From CAWJAP01 sp963834365 (GTDB lineage: Bacteria; Acidobacteriota; Vicinamibacteria; Vicinamibacterales; Vicinamibacteraceae): DNA of 64,000 nucleotides. The first letter of the stretch is position 1. Every line of letters starts with the position of its first letter. Below the pieces are notes generated by a model. The model was not told where the DNA came from. It did no database searches and was given only the letters and a program-made list of their open reading frames with translations. Shown here one piece after another: positions 40,239-47,693 of the stretch. The position numbers and the translations under genes are program-made. The stretch covers positions 124,001 to 188,000 of the forward strand of contig CAWIBS010000040.1 of the NCBI GenBank assembly GCA_963834365.1, in the 5' to 3' direction.

Positions 40239-41174
40239 ATGCCACGAGTCGTCATCACGGGCGCCGCCGGGTTCATCGGCTCGCACCTCGCAGAAACGCT
40301 TCTCGATCGCGGTTACAGCGTCATCGGCGTCGACAATCTCCTGACGGGAGACACGTCGAACATCGCCCACCTCGCGGGCCGCGACTTCCAGTTCATCAAG
40401 CACGACGTCACCAACTACATCTACGTCGACGGGCCGGTGGACTTCGTCCTGCACTGGGCGAGCCCGGCGAGCCCGATCGACTACCTGGAACTGCCGATCC
40501 AGACGCTCAAGGTTGGTGCGCTCGGCACCCACAAGGCGCTCGGCCTGGCCAAAGCGAAGCGCGCACGGTTCGTCATCGCCTCGACCTCGGAGGTGTACGG
40601 CGATCCGCTGGAGCACCCCCAGAAGGAGTCGTACTGGGGCAACGTGAACCCGGTCGGGCCCCGGGGCGTGTACGACGAAGCCAAGCGGTTCGCCGAGGCC
40701 ATGACCATGGCCTACCACCGGTACCACGGGGTGGACACGAAGATCGTCCGCATCTTCAATACATACGGGCCGCGGATGCGGGTCAACGACGGCCGCGCCG
40801 TGCCGGCCTTCATGAGCCAGGCCCTCCGCAACGAGGATGTCACGGTCTTCGGCGACGGCAGCCAGACCCGCAGCTTCTGCTACGTGAGCGATCTGGTTGA
40901 CGGCATCATCCGGCTGATGCTCTCCGACACCAACGACCCCGTGAACATCGGCAACCCGCACGAGATGACGATTCACGAGATTGCGGAGACGATCATCCGC
41001 ATGACCGGCTCCTCGAGCCGCATCGTCCGTCGCACGCTGCCGACCGATGACCCCAAGGTCCGGCGGCCGGATATCTCGCGCGCCCGCCAACTCCTCCAGT
41101 GGGAACCGCACGTGAACCTCGAGCAGGGCCTCGAGGCCACGATCGACTACTTCCGCACGAAGCTCGGCGTCTGA
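40239..41174 (+). CDS. UDP-glucuronic acid decarboxylase (UDP-xylose synthase type SDR)
   Basis: A 311-residue extended SDR with NAD site RVVITGAAGFIGSHLAE. The decarboxylase signature is visible: LHWASPASPIDYLELPIQT, IASTSEVYGDPLEHPQKESY, WGNVNPVGPRGVYDEAKRF (catalytic YxxxK) and IFNTYGPRMRVNDGRAVPAF. This pattern separates UXS from ordinary epimerases. With Ugd at 33050-34346 it would make UDP-xylose from UDP-glucose. It begins 4 nt after the priming transferase and ends the forward glycan run. Confidence 0.92.
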   Translation: MPRVVITGAAGFIGSHLAETLLDRGYSVIGVDNLLTGDTSNIAHLAGRDFQFIKHDVTNYIYVDGPVDFVLHWASPASPIDYLELPIQTLKVGALGTHKALGLAKAKRARFVIASTSEVYGDPLEHPQKESYWGNVNPVGPRGVYDEAKRFAEAMTMAYHRYHGVDTKIVRIFNTYGPRMRVNDGRAVPAFMSQALRNEDVTVFGDGSQTRSFCYVSDLVDGIIRLMLSDTNDPVNIGNPHEMTIHEIAETIIRMTGSSSRIVRRTLPTDDPKVRRPDISRARQLLQWEPHVNLEQGLEATIDYFRTKLGV

Positions 41175-41220
41175 CGGAGACAGTCCCCGCTGTCGTGCCA
41201 GGCATCGGCCTCCGGCGCCG

Positions 41221-41775
41221 TCACGCCTGGTGCGAACCCAAGGTGCCGGCGTTGAAGGCGTAGTGCAGGGCCGAAACGACCGTGAGTGCCAAAGACGCCC
41301 ACGCCAGGAGATCGACGAGGATCAGCGGCCGTCCGATGTAGTTCGCCCACAGCGCGGCGACCCCCGTCAGCAGGAACGTCGCCGTTGCCGCCTTGCCGAA
41401 GATCGAGGGGCGGAAGGTCCTGCGCCCGACGGCGAGGTTCACGATGGCCACCGTCACGACGATGCCGACGTCGCGGCTGAGCACGAGCACCGTCAACCAG
41501 ACGGGAATGCGCTGAACGAGGTGCGGGAGCGGCAGCGTCAGGACAACGAAGATCGTCAGGACGAGCAGCTTGTCGGCGACCGGATCGAGCCACGCGCCGA
41601 GCGTGGTCTTGCCCGAGCGGCGCGCCAGCGCGCCGTCGAAGGCATCGGTCAATGCCGCGACCACGAACACCGCGACCGCCCAACCCAGGCGATCGTAGAT
41701 GACGAAGAGCGCCAGCACCGGGATGAGGACCATCCGCAGCAACGTGAGCTGGTTGGCTGGCGTGAGCGCGGTCAT
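41221..41775 (-). CDS. pgsA: CDP-alcohol phosphatidyltransferase (PgsA type)
   Basis: A 184-residue integral membrane enzyme with the full CDP-OH-P motif: DAFDGALARRSGKTTLGAWL DPVADK matches D-x2-D-G-x2-A-R-x8-G-x3-D-x3-D. The N-terminus LTPANQLTLLRMVLIPVL is that of CDP-diacylglycerol-glycerol-3-phosphate 3-phosphatidyltransferase, giving phosphatidylglycerol phosphate. Five or more hydrophobic helices are visible. ATG 41775 overlaps the stop of the TPR gene (ATGA), so translation is coupled. Confidence 0.9.
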   Translation of the reverse strand: MTALTPANQLTLLRMVLIPVLALFVIYDRLGWAVAVFVVAALTDAFDGALARRSGKTTLGAWLDPVADKLLVLTIFVVLTLPLPHLVQRIPVWLTVLVLSRDVGIVVTVAIVNLAVGRRTFRPSIFGKAATATFLLTGVAALWANYIGRPLILVDLLAWASLALTVVSALHYAFNAGTLGSHQA

Positions 41776-43175
41776 CGCCCGGCGACGAGCGAAGCGAGCC
41801 GATCGACGGTCGCCGCCGCCTCGGCACCGGGGACCACGCGTGCCGGCGCGAAGACAGCGCCCGGGTCGAGCGCCATCACGCCGGACGCGACGGCCTGCGC
41901 GGCCGCAGCGTAGACGACATGGGTCGGCGGGAGGTCGGCAATCGACGGCGTGATGGACCGCCAACGGTCAGCGAGCGCTGGCTGTCGCGTCGCCGCCGCA
42001 TCGAGCGTGCGTCTCACGACGGACGCCAGGTCGCCCCGACGCACGACGAGTCCCGGCTGGAACGTGTGGTTCGGGTACACCTCCATCACCCCCGCGCGCG
42101 CCACCTCGAGGATCCAGCGCTGGGCCCAGTGTCCACGAACGTCGGTGATGAGCGCCGCAGCCGGCGCGCCGACGCCGCTCAGCCAGGGCTCGAGCCTGAC
42201 GCCCAGGAGCGCGGCGAGGTCGGCCCGGGTGAGCTGCGGGCTCGGCGCAATCGCGCGAAACGCCTCGGGCAGCGCGGCGTGGGCAATCTGTCGTTCGACC
42301 TCGCTGACGCGGGTGCGATACGGCCCGCCAGGATCGAGCTCCTGCGCCCGGCGGTAGAACCCTGCCGCTTCGACGAGGTTGCCGCGGGCCAGCTCGATGT
42401 CGCCGAGAAGCGCCTGGCCGGCAGCCTCCTGCGGGTCGAGCGCCGCCGCCTGCCGGGCATGACCCGACGCCGCGTCGAGGTCGCCCACCTGGCGTTCCAC
42501 CCCTGCCAGCTCGCGGAGCATGAATCCGCTCTCGGGCGACGCGCGAACCGCCTGCGTCCACGCCTCACGCGCAGCGGCGAGATCGCCGCGCTTCTGCGCG
42601 TCCTGTGCGGCGGCGACCAGACGCTCGATGCTGCCCAGCCGGAGCGCTTCGAGCCGGGATCGGGCGCTCGCCCGCCCGGGATCGACCGCCAGCAGCGCTT
42701 CCAGCGCGGCGATCGCTTCGAGCGGGTGGTCCTCTGCGAGGAGCGCGTCGGCCCGGCCCACGAGCGCGGGCAGGTACTTCGGATTCTCGCTCAGCGCCCT
42801 GGTGAAGAGCGACACGGCCTCCCGATAGTCGCGGTCAGCCAGTTCGGAATACGCCTGACCGGTGAGTGCCGGATAGAAACCGGGCGCCAGCTTGGCGAGG
42901 CTTGCGAATCCGCGCGCGGCCGCGCCGACCTCACCCCTCTGCAGCAGGTTCCACGACGCCTGGTGCTGAGCCACGAGTTGCGGCGTGACACCCGCCATGG
43001 CGACCACAGTTGGAAACTCATAGCCGGGAAAGGCAGGGTTCACCGGTGCAACCGCCGCCGGCGTTTTTGCGGCGCAAGCCCCCGCGAAGGCCAACGTGAT
43101 GACGATGGCGACGCGGGACCAGGCCGCGCCGGTGAGCGGCCGGTCCGGGACAACCGCACCCGTATGCGCGCTCAT
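41772..43175 (-). CDS. TPR-repeat lipoprotein with SLH-like C-terminal region
   Basis: A 467-residue envelope protein. A signal with lipobox-like LAFAGAC (near residue 28-34) suggests lipidation. Residues about 70-290 form tetratricopeptide-type repeats (ALTGQAYSELADRDYREAVS, LPALVGRADALLAEDHPLEA, GQALLGDIELARGNLVEAAG). The C-terminal part resembles S-layer homology modules: ITDVRGHWAQRWILEVARAG followed by VYPNHTFQPGLVVRRGDLA, and IADLPPTHVVYAAAAQAV. Such a mix could connect the envelope to the cell wall, but no function is known. It overlaps both neighbours by 4 nt. Confidence 0.8.
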   Translation of the reverse strand: MSAHTGAVVPDRPLTGAAWSRVAIVITLAFAGACAAKTPAAVAPVNPAFPGYEFPTVVAMAGVTPQLVAQHQASWNLLQRGEVGAAARGFASLAKLAPGFYPALTGQAYSELADRDYREAVSLFTRALSENPKYLPALVGRADALLAEDHPLEAIAALEALLAVDPGRASARSRLEALRLGSIERLVAAAQDAQKRGDLAAAREAWTQAVRASPESGFMLRELAGVERQVGDLDAASGHARQAAALDPQEAAGQALLGDIELARGNLVEAAGFYRRAQELDPGGPYRTRVSEVERQIAHAALPEAFRAIAPSPQLTRADLAALLGVRLEPWLSGVGAPAAALITDVRGHWAQRWILEVARAGVMEVYPNHTFQPGLVVRRGDLASVVRRTLDAAATRQPALADRWRSITPSIADLPPTHVVYAAAAQAVASGVMALDPGAVFAPARVVPGAEAAATVDRLASLVAGR

Positions 43176-44461
43176 GGGTGCGAATCGGAGGCCGTGAGCC
43201 GTGCGAGCAGGCGACGCGGCACGTCCGCCTCGATGGACACGCGGCCATCCACCGCTTCGTGGCTCCGCACGCGCGCGTGCCGGTAGAGCCGCGCGATGCG
43301 CTGCCGATCGTCCTCGTCTCCCTCGACGAACTCCAGCGTCACACGCTGCGTCTCGAGAGCCAGGCGTCGCGTCACGGACGCGACGAGCACGTCGAGACCC
43401 GAGCCGGTGGCCGCCGACAGGCGCACGGCAGCCGGATGGCTGGCATCCAGCCGCGTCAGCTCATCCCGACTGAGGCGATCGCACTTGTTGAAGACCTCCA
43501 GCATCGGCACCGTCTGCGCGTCGATCTCACCGAGCACGCGTGCCACGGCATCCCGGTGACGATCGCGATCCGGATCCGACGCGTCGATGACGTGGAGCAG
43601 CAGGTCCGCGTCGGTGACTTCTTCGAGCGTCGCGCGGAACGCGGCCACGAGCCCGTGCGGCAGACGATCGATGAACCCGACGGTATCCGACAGAAGGATG
43701 TGCTGCCCGTCCGGAAGGCGCACTTGCCTGAGCAAGGGATCGAGGGTCACGAACAGGGCATCGGACGCAGCCGCCTGCTGACCGGCCAGCCGATTGAACA
43801 GCGTCGTCTTGCCGGCGTTCGTGTAGCCGACCAGCGCCACCGTCGGCGCCAGACCTTCACGGCGGCGATCCCGAATCTGCGCGCGGCGACGCTTCACGTC
43901 GGCGATCTGGCGGCCGATGGTCGCCAGCCGATGACGAATGTGCCGGCGATCGGTCTCGAGCTTCGTTTCACCCGGCCCCCGCGTCCCGATGCCGCCGCCG
44001 AGGCGGGAGAGCCAGGCAGCCGATCCCACCAGCCGCGGCATCATGTATTTGAGCTGCGCGAGCTCGACCTGGAGCTGCCCTTCCCGCGTCCGGGCGCGCC
44101 GCGCGAAGATATCCAGAATGAGCTGCGTGCGATCGACGACGGCGAGGCCGGTGTCCTTCTCGAGGTTGCGGAGCTGAGCGGGACTCAGCTCGTTGTCCAC
44201 GATGACCAGGTCGGTCTCGAGCTCGGCGGCCGCGTGTTTGAGGGTTTCGACCTTGCCGCGCCCGATGAAGGTGGCAGGATCGGGTGCGGGGCGTTCCTGC
44301 ACGACACGAAGGACAACGTCGGCACCGGCGGCGCGTGCCAGCCCTTCGAGCTCCTCGAGACTGCGCTCGGCCGCGGTGCGGCCCAGCGCGCCGGTGGCAA
44401 GCCCTACGACAGCGGCGCGCTGCCTGACCTGCGCGGCATCTCTGCCGTCGCTCACCCGCAT
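43172..44461 (-). CDS. hflX: Ribosome-associated GTPase HflX
   Basis: From ATG 44461 the product is 429 residues, the normal HflX length. The N-terminal HflX domain has AAVVGLATGALGRTAAERSL, ATFIGRGKVETLKHAAAELE and VIVDNELSPAQLRNLEKDTG, then VVDRTQLILDIFARRARTRE and GGIGTRGPGETKLETDRR. The GTPase domain shows VALVGYTNAGKTTLFNRLAG, LLSDTVGFIDRLPHGLV and NKCD. HflX splits or rescues stalled ribosomes. The same frame is open upstream through the Sua5-like sequence with no stop, so a fused protein is possible; see the sua5 entry. The stop overlaps the TPR gene start. Confidence 0.94.
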   Translation of the reverse strand: MRVSDGRDAAQVRQRAAVVGLATGALGRTAAERSLEELEGLARAAGADVVLRVVQERPAPDPATFIGRGKVETLKHAAAELETDLVIVDNELSPAQLRNLEKDTGLAVVDRTQLILDIFARRARTREGQLQVELAQLKYMMPRLVGSAAWLSRLGGGIGTRGPGETKLETDRRHIRHRLATIGRQIADVKRRRAQIRDRRREGLAPTVALVGYTNAGKTTLFNRLAGQQAAASDALFVTLDPLLRQVRLPDGQHILLSDTVGFIDRLPHGLVAAFRATLEEVTDADLLLHVIDASDPDRDRHRDAVARVLGEIDAQTVPMLEVFNKCDRLSRDELTRLDASHPAAVRLSAATGSGLDVLVASVTRRLALETQRVTLEFVEGDEDDRQRIARLYRHARVRSHEAVDGRVSIEADVPRRLLARLTASDSHP

Positions 44462-45094
44462 CACTGCAGCGATTCTAGCACGCGGTCGGTACGGCACCTG
44501 TCCGGCGCGGACGAGCCGCGGAACTTCCCCTGACACATCGACGATCGTGGACGCCGGCCCGCCCGGCGTCCTCCCGCCGTCGAGGACGAGCGGCACGAGC
44601 GAACCGAGCGCGCGCACCACGTCGCCCGCCGTGATCACGGGCGGCTCGCCCGTCCGGTTCGCGCTCGTTGACGTGATCAATCCTCCGACCGCCCTGGCGA
44701 GCGCCCGCGCCACGTCATGGGCCGGCACTCGCACGGCCACGCTCGCACGGCCCGCGGTCACCCGCGCCTCCACCGCTCCGTTGACGAGCGGCACGACGAG
44801 CGTGAGCGCGCCCGGCCAGAAGCAGTCGGCGAGGCGCCGCGCCTGCGCGCTCAGCGGACCGAGCAACCGCTCGACCTCCGCCGTGCCGGCCGCGATCAGC
44901 GGCAGCGCCTCGCCGGGATCGCGGCCCTTCACGTCGAAGATCGCCGCCACGCCGCGCGCGTCGTGAGGGTCGGCGCCGAGCCCGTAGAATGTGTCGGTCG
45001 GGTACGCCACGACCCCACCGGCTCGCACGATCGCCGCCGCCCGCGCGATGGCGTCGTGCAGTCCGGTCGCCGCACTGATCACTTCACTCGACAT
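44462..45094 (-). CDS. Sua5/YciO/YrdC threonylcarbamoyl-AMP synthase, in frame with hflX
   Basis: About 211 residues from ATG 45094. The YrdC fold is clear: AGGVVAYPTDTFYGLGADPH, AIFDVKGRDPGEALPLIAAG, FWPGALTLVVPL, VAVRVPAHDVARALARAVGG, LITSTSANRTGEPP and TIVDVSGEVPRLVRAGQVP. It makes threonylcarbamoyl-AMP for tRNA t6A. In normal Sua5 proteins a stop follows this last block; here reading continues through YRPRARIAAV into the HflX Met. Either a true Sua5-HflX fusion exists, or a stop was lost to one of the many indels: a TAG lies one frame away in the reverse-strand sequence TGCTAGAATC just upstream of the HflX ATG. Confidence 0.85.
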
Positions 45095-45099
45095 CGGCC

Positions 45100-45182
45100 C
45101 ACAAGCCACGGATAAAAATCTGAAAAAGGTCGGATCACAAGCCACGGATAAATCTGAAAAGATCGGATAACAGCCACGGACC
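45100..45182. repeat. Tandem repeat, about 35-bp unit, 2.4 copies
   Basis: Unit 1 at 45100-45135 (36 nt) and unit 2 at 45136-45168 (33 nt) both begin CACAAGCCACGGATAAA and end in GGATCGGAT-like sequence with TCTGAAAA in the middle; a partial third copy (ACAGCCACGGACC) occupies 45170-45182. The block is much AT-richer than its surroundings and fills the leader immediately upstream of the sua5 start, 5 nt from its ATG. Confidence 0.85.
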
Positions 45183-45326
45183 ATGTCCCGCCGACGTCCT
45201 CGCCAGAAGCCCGCACTCCCCCGCGCGCCGCTGCCGCCGAAGCCCGGCCGGGCGCACGAGGACAAGACCCGGCGTCCCGTTCGCAAAGCCAAACACAAGA
45301 GGAAGCCGGGCCTGAGTGACGAATGA
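45183..45326 (+). CDS. Possible 47-residue strongly basic small protein
   Basis: ATG 45183 opens a frame ending at TGA 45324-45326. The product is dominated by Arg, Lys and Pro (MSRRRPRQKPALPRAPLPPK at the start, RRPVRKAKHKRKPG near the end) and has no recognisable domain. It starts at the end of the tandem repeat and is divergent from sua5. Such composition would suit RNA or ribosome binding, but a chance frame in this GC-rich sequence is quite possible. No clear ribosome site precedes it. Confidence 0.3.
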   Translation: MSRRRPRQKPALPRAPLPPKPGRAHEDKTRRPVRKAKHKRKPGLSDE

Positions 45327-45328
45327 CC

Positions 45329-45462
45329 AGTGACGAATGACGAGTGCGCGGCGAGACTCCTTATCGCGACGGCCTCGTCCTTTCGTCGCGTCGTTCGTCC
45401 TCACTCTATTCGTCATTTGTCATCGCCATGTCATCGTCATTTGTCACTCGTCATTCGTCACT
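45329..45462. repeat. Long-range inverted repeat downstream of the MFS gene
   Basis: AGTGACGAATGACGAGTG at 45329-45346 is the exact reverse complement of CACTCGTCATTCGTCACT at 45445-45462. Extra partial copies of TGACGAATGA lie just left of the first arm (from about 45316), and of TCGTCATTTGTCA left of the second (about 45411-45444). Nearly 100 nt separate the arms. The arrangement could fold into a large stem in RNA or be a target of DNA rearrangement. It fills the 151-nt gap beyond the MFS stop. Confidence 0.75.
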
Positions 45463-45477
45463 CGTCGACTTCCACTG

Positions 45478-46707
45478 TCACTCCTCGTCCACCAGTGGCG
45501 CGCGCGGCTCCGGCGCGACCACGGGCCGGCGGGGTCGCGCCCGCGGGTCCATGCGTCGATGGACGACGATGACCACGACGGCGAGGAGGATGATGTCGAC
45601 CAGGAAGACGGCGCGCAGGCTGTGTCCGCCAATGAAACCGCTGGCGACGGGACTGAGCGCCATCGCGGTCAGCGAGGCGCTCGACAGCACGCCGAAACCG
45701 GTGGCTCGCATGTCTTCGGGCATCACGTCGCCGGCGGTCGTGTACGCGGCCGTCATCGCCGTGCCGACGGCGACGCCGAACACGATCGTCGAGACGACGA
45801 GCGTGGCGGTGGCCGGCACCATCATCAGCAGCACGCCCAACCCGGCGACTCCGGCACCTCCGGCGATGGTCGCGCGCAGCGAGTGACGCGCGAGCACCGG
45901 CCCGCCGAGGTGATGGCCCGCGGCCGCCGTCACGGCCACGATCGAGAACAACACGCCGGAGATGATCGGGACCTGACTCGCCGAGAGGCCGAGGCTGGAC
46001 ACGTACAACGGCAGTATCGGCGCCAGGCTGCGGTCCACGAACTGCAGTGAAAAGATCACCATCATCAGCACGACGAAGTGCTCGAAGGCCATCACCGAGC
46101 GGAAGGTGAGACGCGCCGGGGCCGTCTGCGCACTGTCGGTGATCCGCTTCGCCGGCTCGCGGTACAGCACCATGACCAGCGCCAGACCGACCGCGTAGAA
46201 CACCGCGGACACGAGGAATGCCCGCCGCAGGCCGAAGCTCTGTGCGAGCACGCCCCCGATCACCGGGCCGAGCGCCGGCCCGAGCCGCTGCGCCGTCTGC
46301 ACGGCGGCCAGCGACTGAGCGAGCCGGCCGGGCGGCGCGGACTGCACGGTCATCGCGAGCGCCAGCGAGCCATACCCGGCAAAGAACCCCTGGAGGGCAC
46401 GCAGGGCGAGGATCTGCCAGGGCCGGGTGACGAACGCCATCGCGGCCATGATCACGATGAAGCTCGCGATCGAGCGCTCCAGCATCAGTTTGGCGCCGAA
46501 CCGGTCCGCAACGCGGCCCCAGAGCGGCGCCAGCAGTGCGGTGACGGCCGGCGTCACCCCGAGACTGATGCCCGACCAGAACGCAATCTCGCCGACGTCG
46601 CGGACGCCGAGCTCCGCCATGTAGAGCGGCAGGAACGGCATGACCAGCGTGAAGCCGGCAAAGCCGATGAAGCACGCCGCACACAGCGCAAAAAGATTGG
46701 AGTTCAG
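45478..46707 (-). CDS. MFS transporter (multidrug efflux type)
   Basis: About 409 residues with twelve predicted membrane helices. The conserved MFS motif A region is LLAPLWGRVADRFGAKLMLE after helix 2, and motif C-like residues RLGPALGPVIGGVLAQ lie in helix 5, typical of drug:H+ antiporters. No ATG or GTG fits the start; a CTG at 46707-46705 overlaps the glpX stop exactly as other genes here overlap (CTGA), and conserved sequence starts immediately after it (NSNLFALCAACFIGFAGFTL). Either CTG is used or a base error hides the true start. Substrate unknown. Confidence 0.85.
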   Translation of the reverse strand: MNSNLFALCAACFIGFAGFTLVMPFLPLYMAELGVRDVGEIAFWSGISLGVTPAVTALLAPLWGRVADRFGAKLMLERSIASFIVIMAAMAFVTRPWQILALRALQGFFAGYGSLALAMTVQSAPPGRLAQSLAAVQTAQRLGPALGPVIGGVLAQSFGLRRAFLVSAVFYAVGLALVMVLYREPAKRITDSAQTAPARLTFRSVMAFEHFVVLMMVIFSLQFVDRSLAPILPLYVSSLGLSASQVPIISGVLFSIVAVTAAAGHHLGGPVLARHSLRATIAGGAGVAGLGVLLMMVPATATLVVSTIVFGVAVGTAMTAAYTTAGDVMPEDMRATGFGVLSSASLTAMALSPVASGFIGGHSLRAVFLVDIILLAVVVIVVHRRMDPRARPRRPVVAPEPRAPLVDEE

Positions 46708-47693
46708 AACCGGACCTTGAAATCGCGATCGGAATGGAGGTGGATCGTGTCGATGAACCGGATGCGCTGAGGCTGCGATTCCATCACGACCGAGCTCGTC
46801 CGGAGCCCATCGCCGAAAAACCGCACCCCTTTCAGCAGGTCCCCGTCGGTGACTCCGGTCGCCGCGAAGATGAGCGACGGTGACGAGGCCAGATCCGCCG
46901 CGGTGTAGATCTTCTTCAGATCGCCGACGCCCATCTCCCGGCAACGCGCCTCGTGCTCGGCAGTCTGCACGACGAGCCGCGCGAAGATCTCGCCGTTCAG
47001 GCATCGCATCGCCGCGGCCGTCAGGACGCCTTCGGGCGCGCCGCCAATCCCCATGACGGCGTGGACGCCGCTGCCCGCGACCGCGGCGGCGATGCCGGCC
47101 GAGAGATCGCCGTCCCGAATCAACTTGATGCGGGCGCCCGTCCTGCGGATGTCGGCGATGAGCGTGTCGTGTCGCGGACGGTCGAGCACGCAGATGACCA
47201 GGTCCTCCACCTGCCGCTCCAGCGCCTTCGCGATGCCACGCAGGTTGTGGGCGACCGGGGCGTCGAGGAACACGGCGTGCTTCGCATCGCGGCCGACGAC
47301 GAGCTTCTCCATGTAAAGGTCGGGGGCATGGAGCAGTCCGCCCTCCTCCGACGCCGCGAGCACGGCCAGCGCGTTGGGCGCGCCGGTACAGCACAGGTTC
47401 GTTCCCTCGAGCGGATCCACCGCGATGTCCACCCGGACGTAACGCTCCCCGTCGCCAGGCCCGGCGTGCGCCTTCCCCACCTTCTCGCCGATGTAGAGCA
47501 TCGGCGCCTCGTCGCGCTCGCCCTCGCCGATCACGATCGTCCCGTCAATCGGCACCGTGTCGAGTGTCCGGCGCATCGCCTCGACCGCTGCCTTGTCGGC
47601 CTTGTGCCGATCGCCGTGGCCGACGGTGTGGCCCGCGAAGATTGCGGCTTGCTCGACGACCCGCAGGAACTCGAGAGAGAGGTCACTCGTCAT
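46704..47693 (-). CDS. glpX: Fructose-1,6-bisphosphatase class II (GlpX)
   Basis: A 329-residue enzyme of the GlpX family. Family blocks include AAIFAGHTVGHGDRHKADKA, GTIVIGEGERDEAPMLYIGE (metal-binding GEGERDEAP), VDIAVDPLEGTNLC (metal-binding DPLEGT) and VMGIGGAPEGVLTAAAMRCL. It dephosphorylates fructose-1,6-bisphosphate in gluconeogenesis. Its start overlaps the acyl-CoA dehydrogenase stop by 4 nt, and its stop overlaps the MFS start. Confidence 0.96.
   Translation of the reverse strand: MTSDLSLEFLRVVEQAAIFAGHTVGHGDRHKADKAAVEAMRRTLDTVPIDGTIVIGEGERDEAPMLYIGEKVGKAHAGPGDGERYVRVDIAVDPLEGTNLCCTGAPNALAVLAASEEGGLLHAPDLYMEKLVVGRDAKHAVFLDAPVAHNLRGIAKALERQVEDLVICVLDRPRHDTLIADIRRTGARIKLIRDGDLSAGIAAAVAGSGVHAVMGIGGAPEGVLTAAAMRCLNGEIFARLVVQTAEHEARCREMGVGDLKKIYTAADLASSPSLIFAATGVTDGDLLKGVRFFGDGLRTSSVVMESQPQRIRFIDTIHLHSDRDFKVRF

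Noticed and set aside
45100..45182. CRISPR array
   Set aside because: The units are contiguous tandem copies without spacers, only 2.4 copies are present, and no cas genes are nearby.
45478..47394. An apparent 638-residue protein spanning the MFS gene and part of glpX
   Set aside because: The extra N-terminal part is an alternative frame of glpX, which is fully conserved in its own frame.
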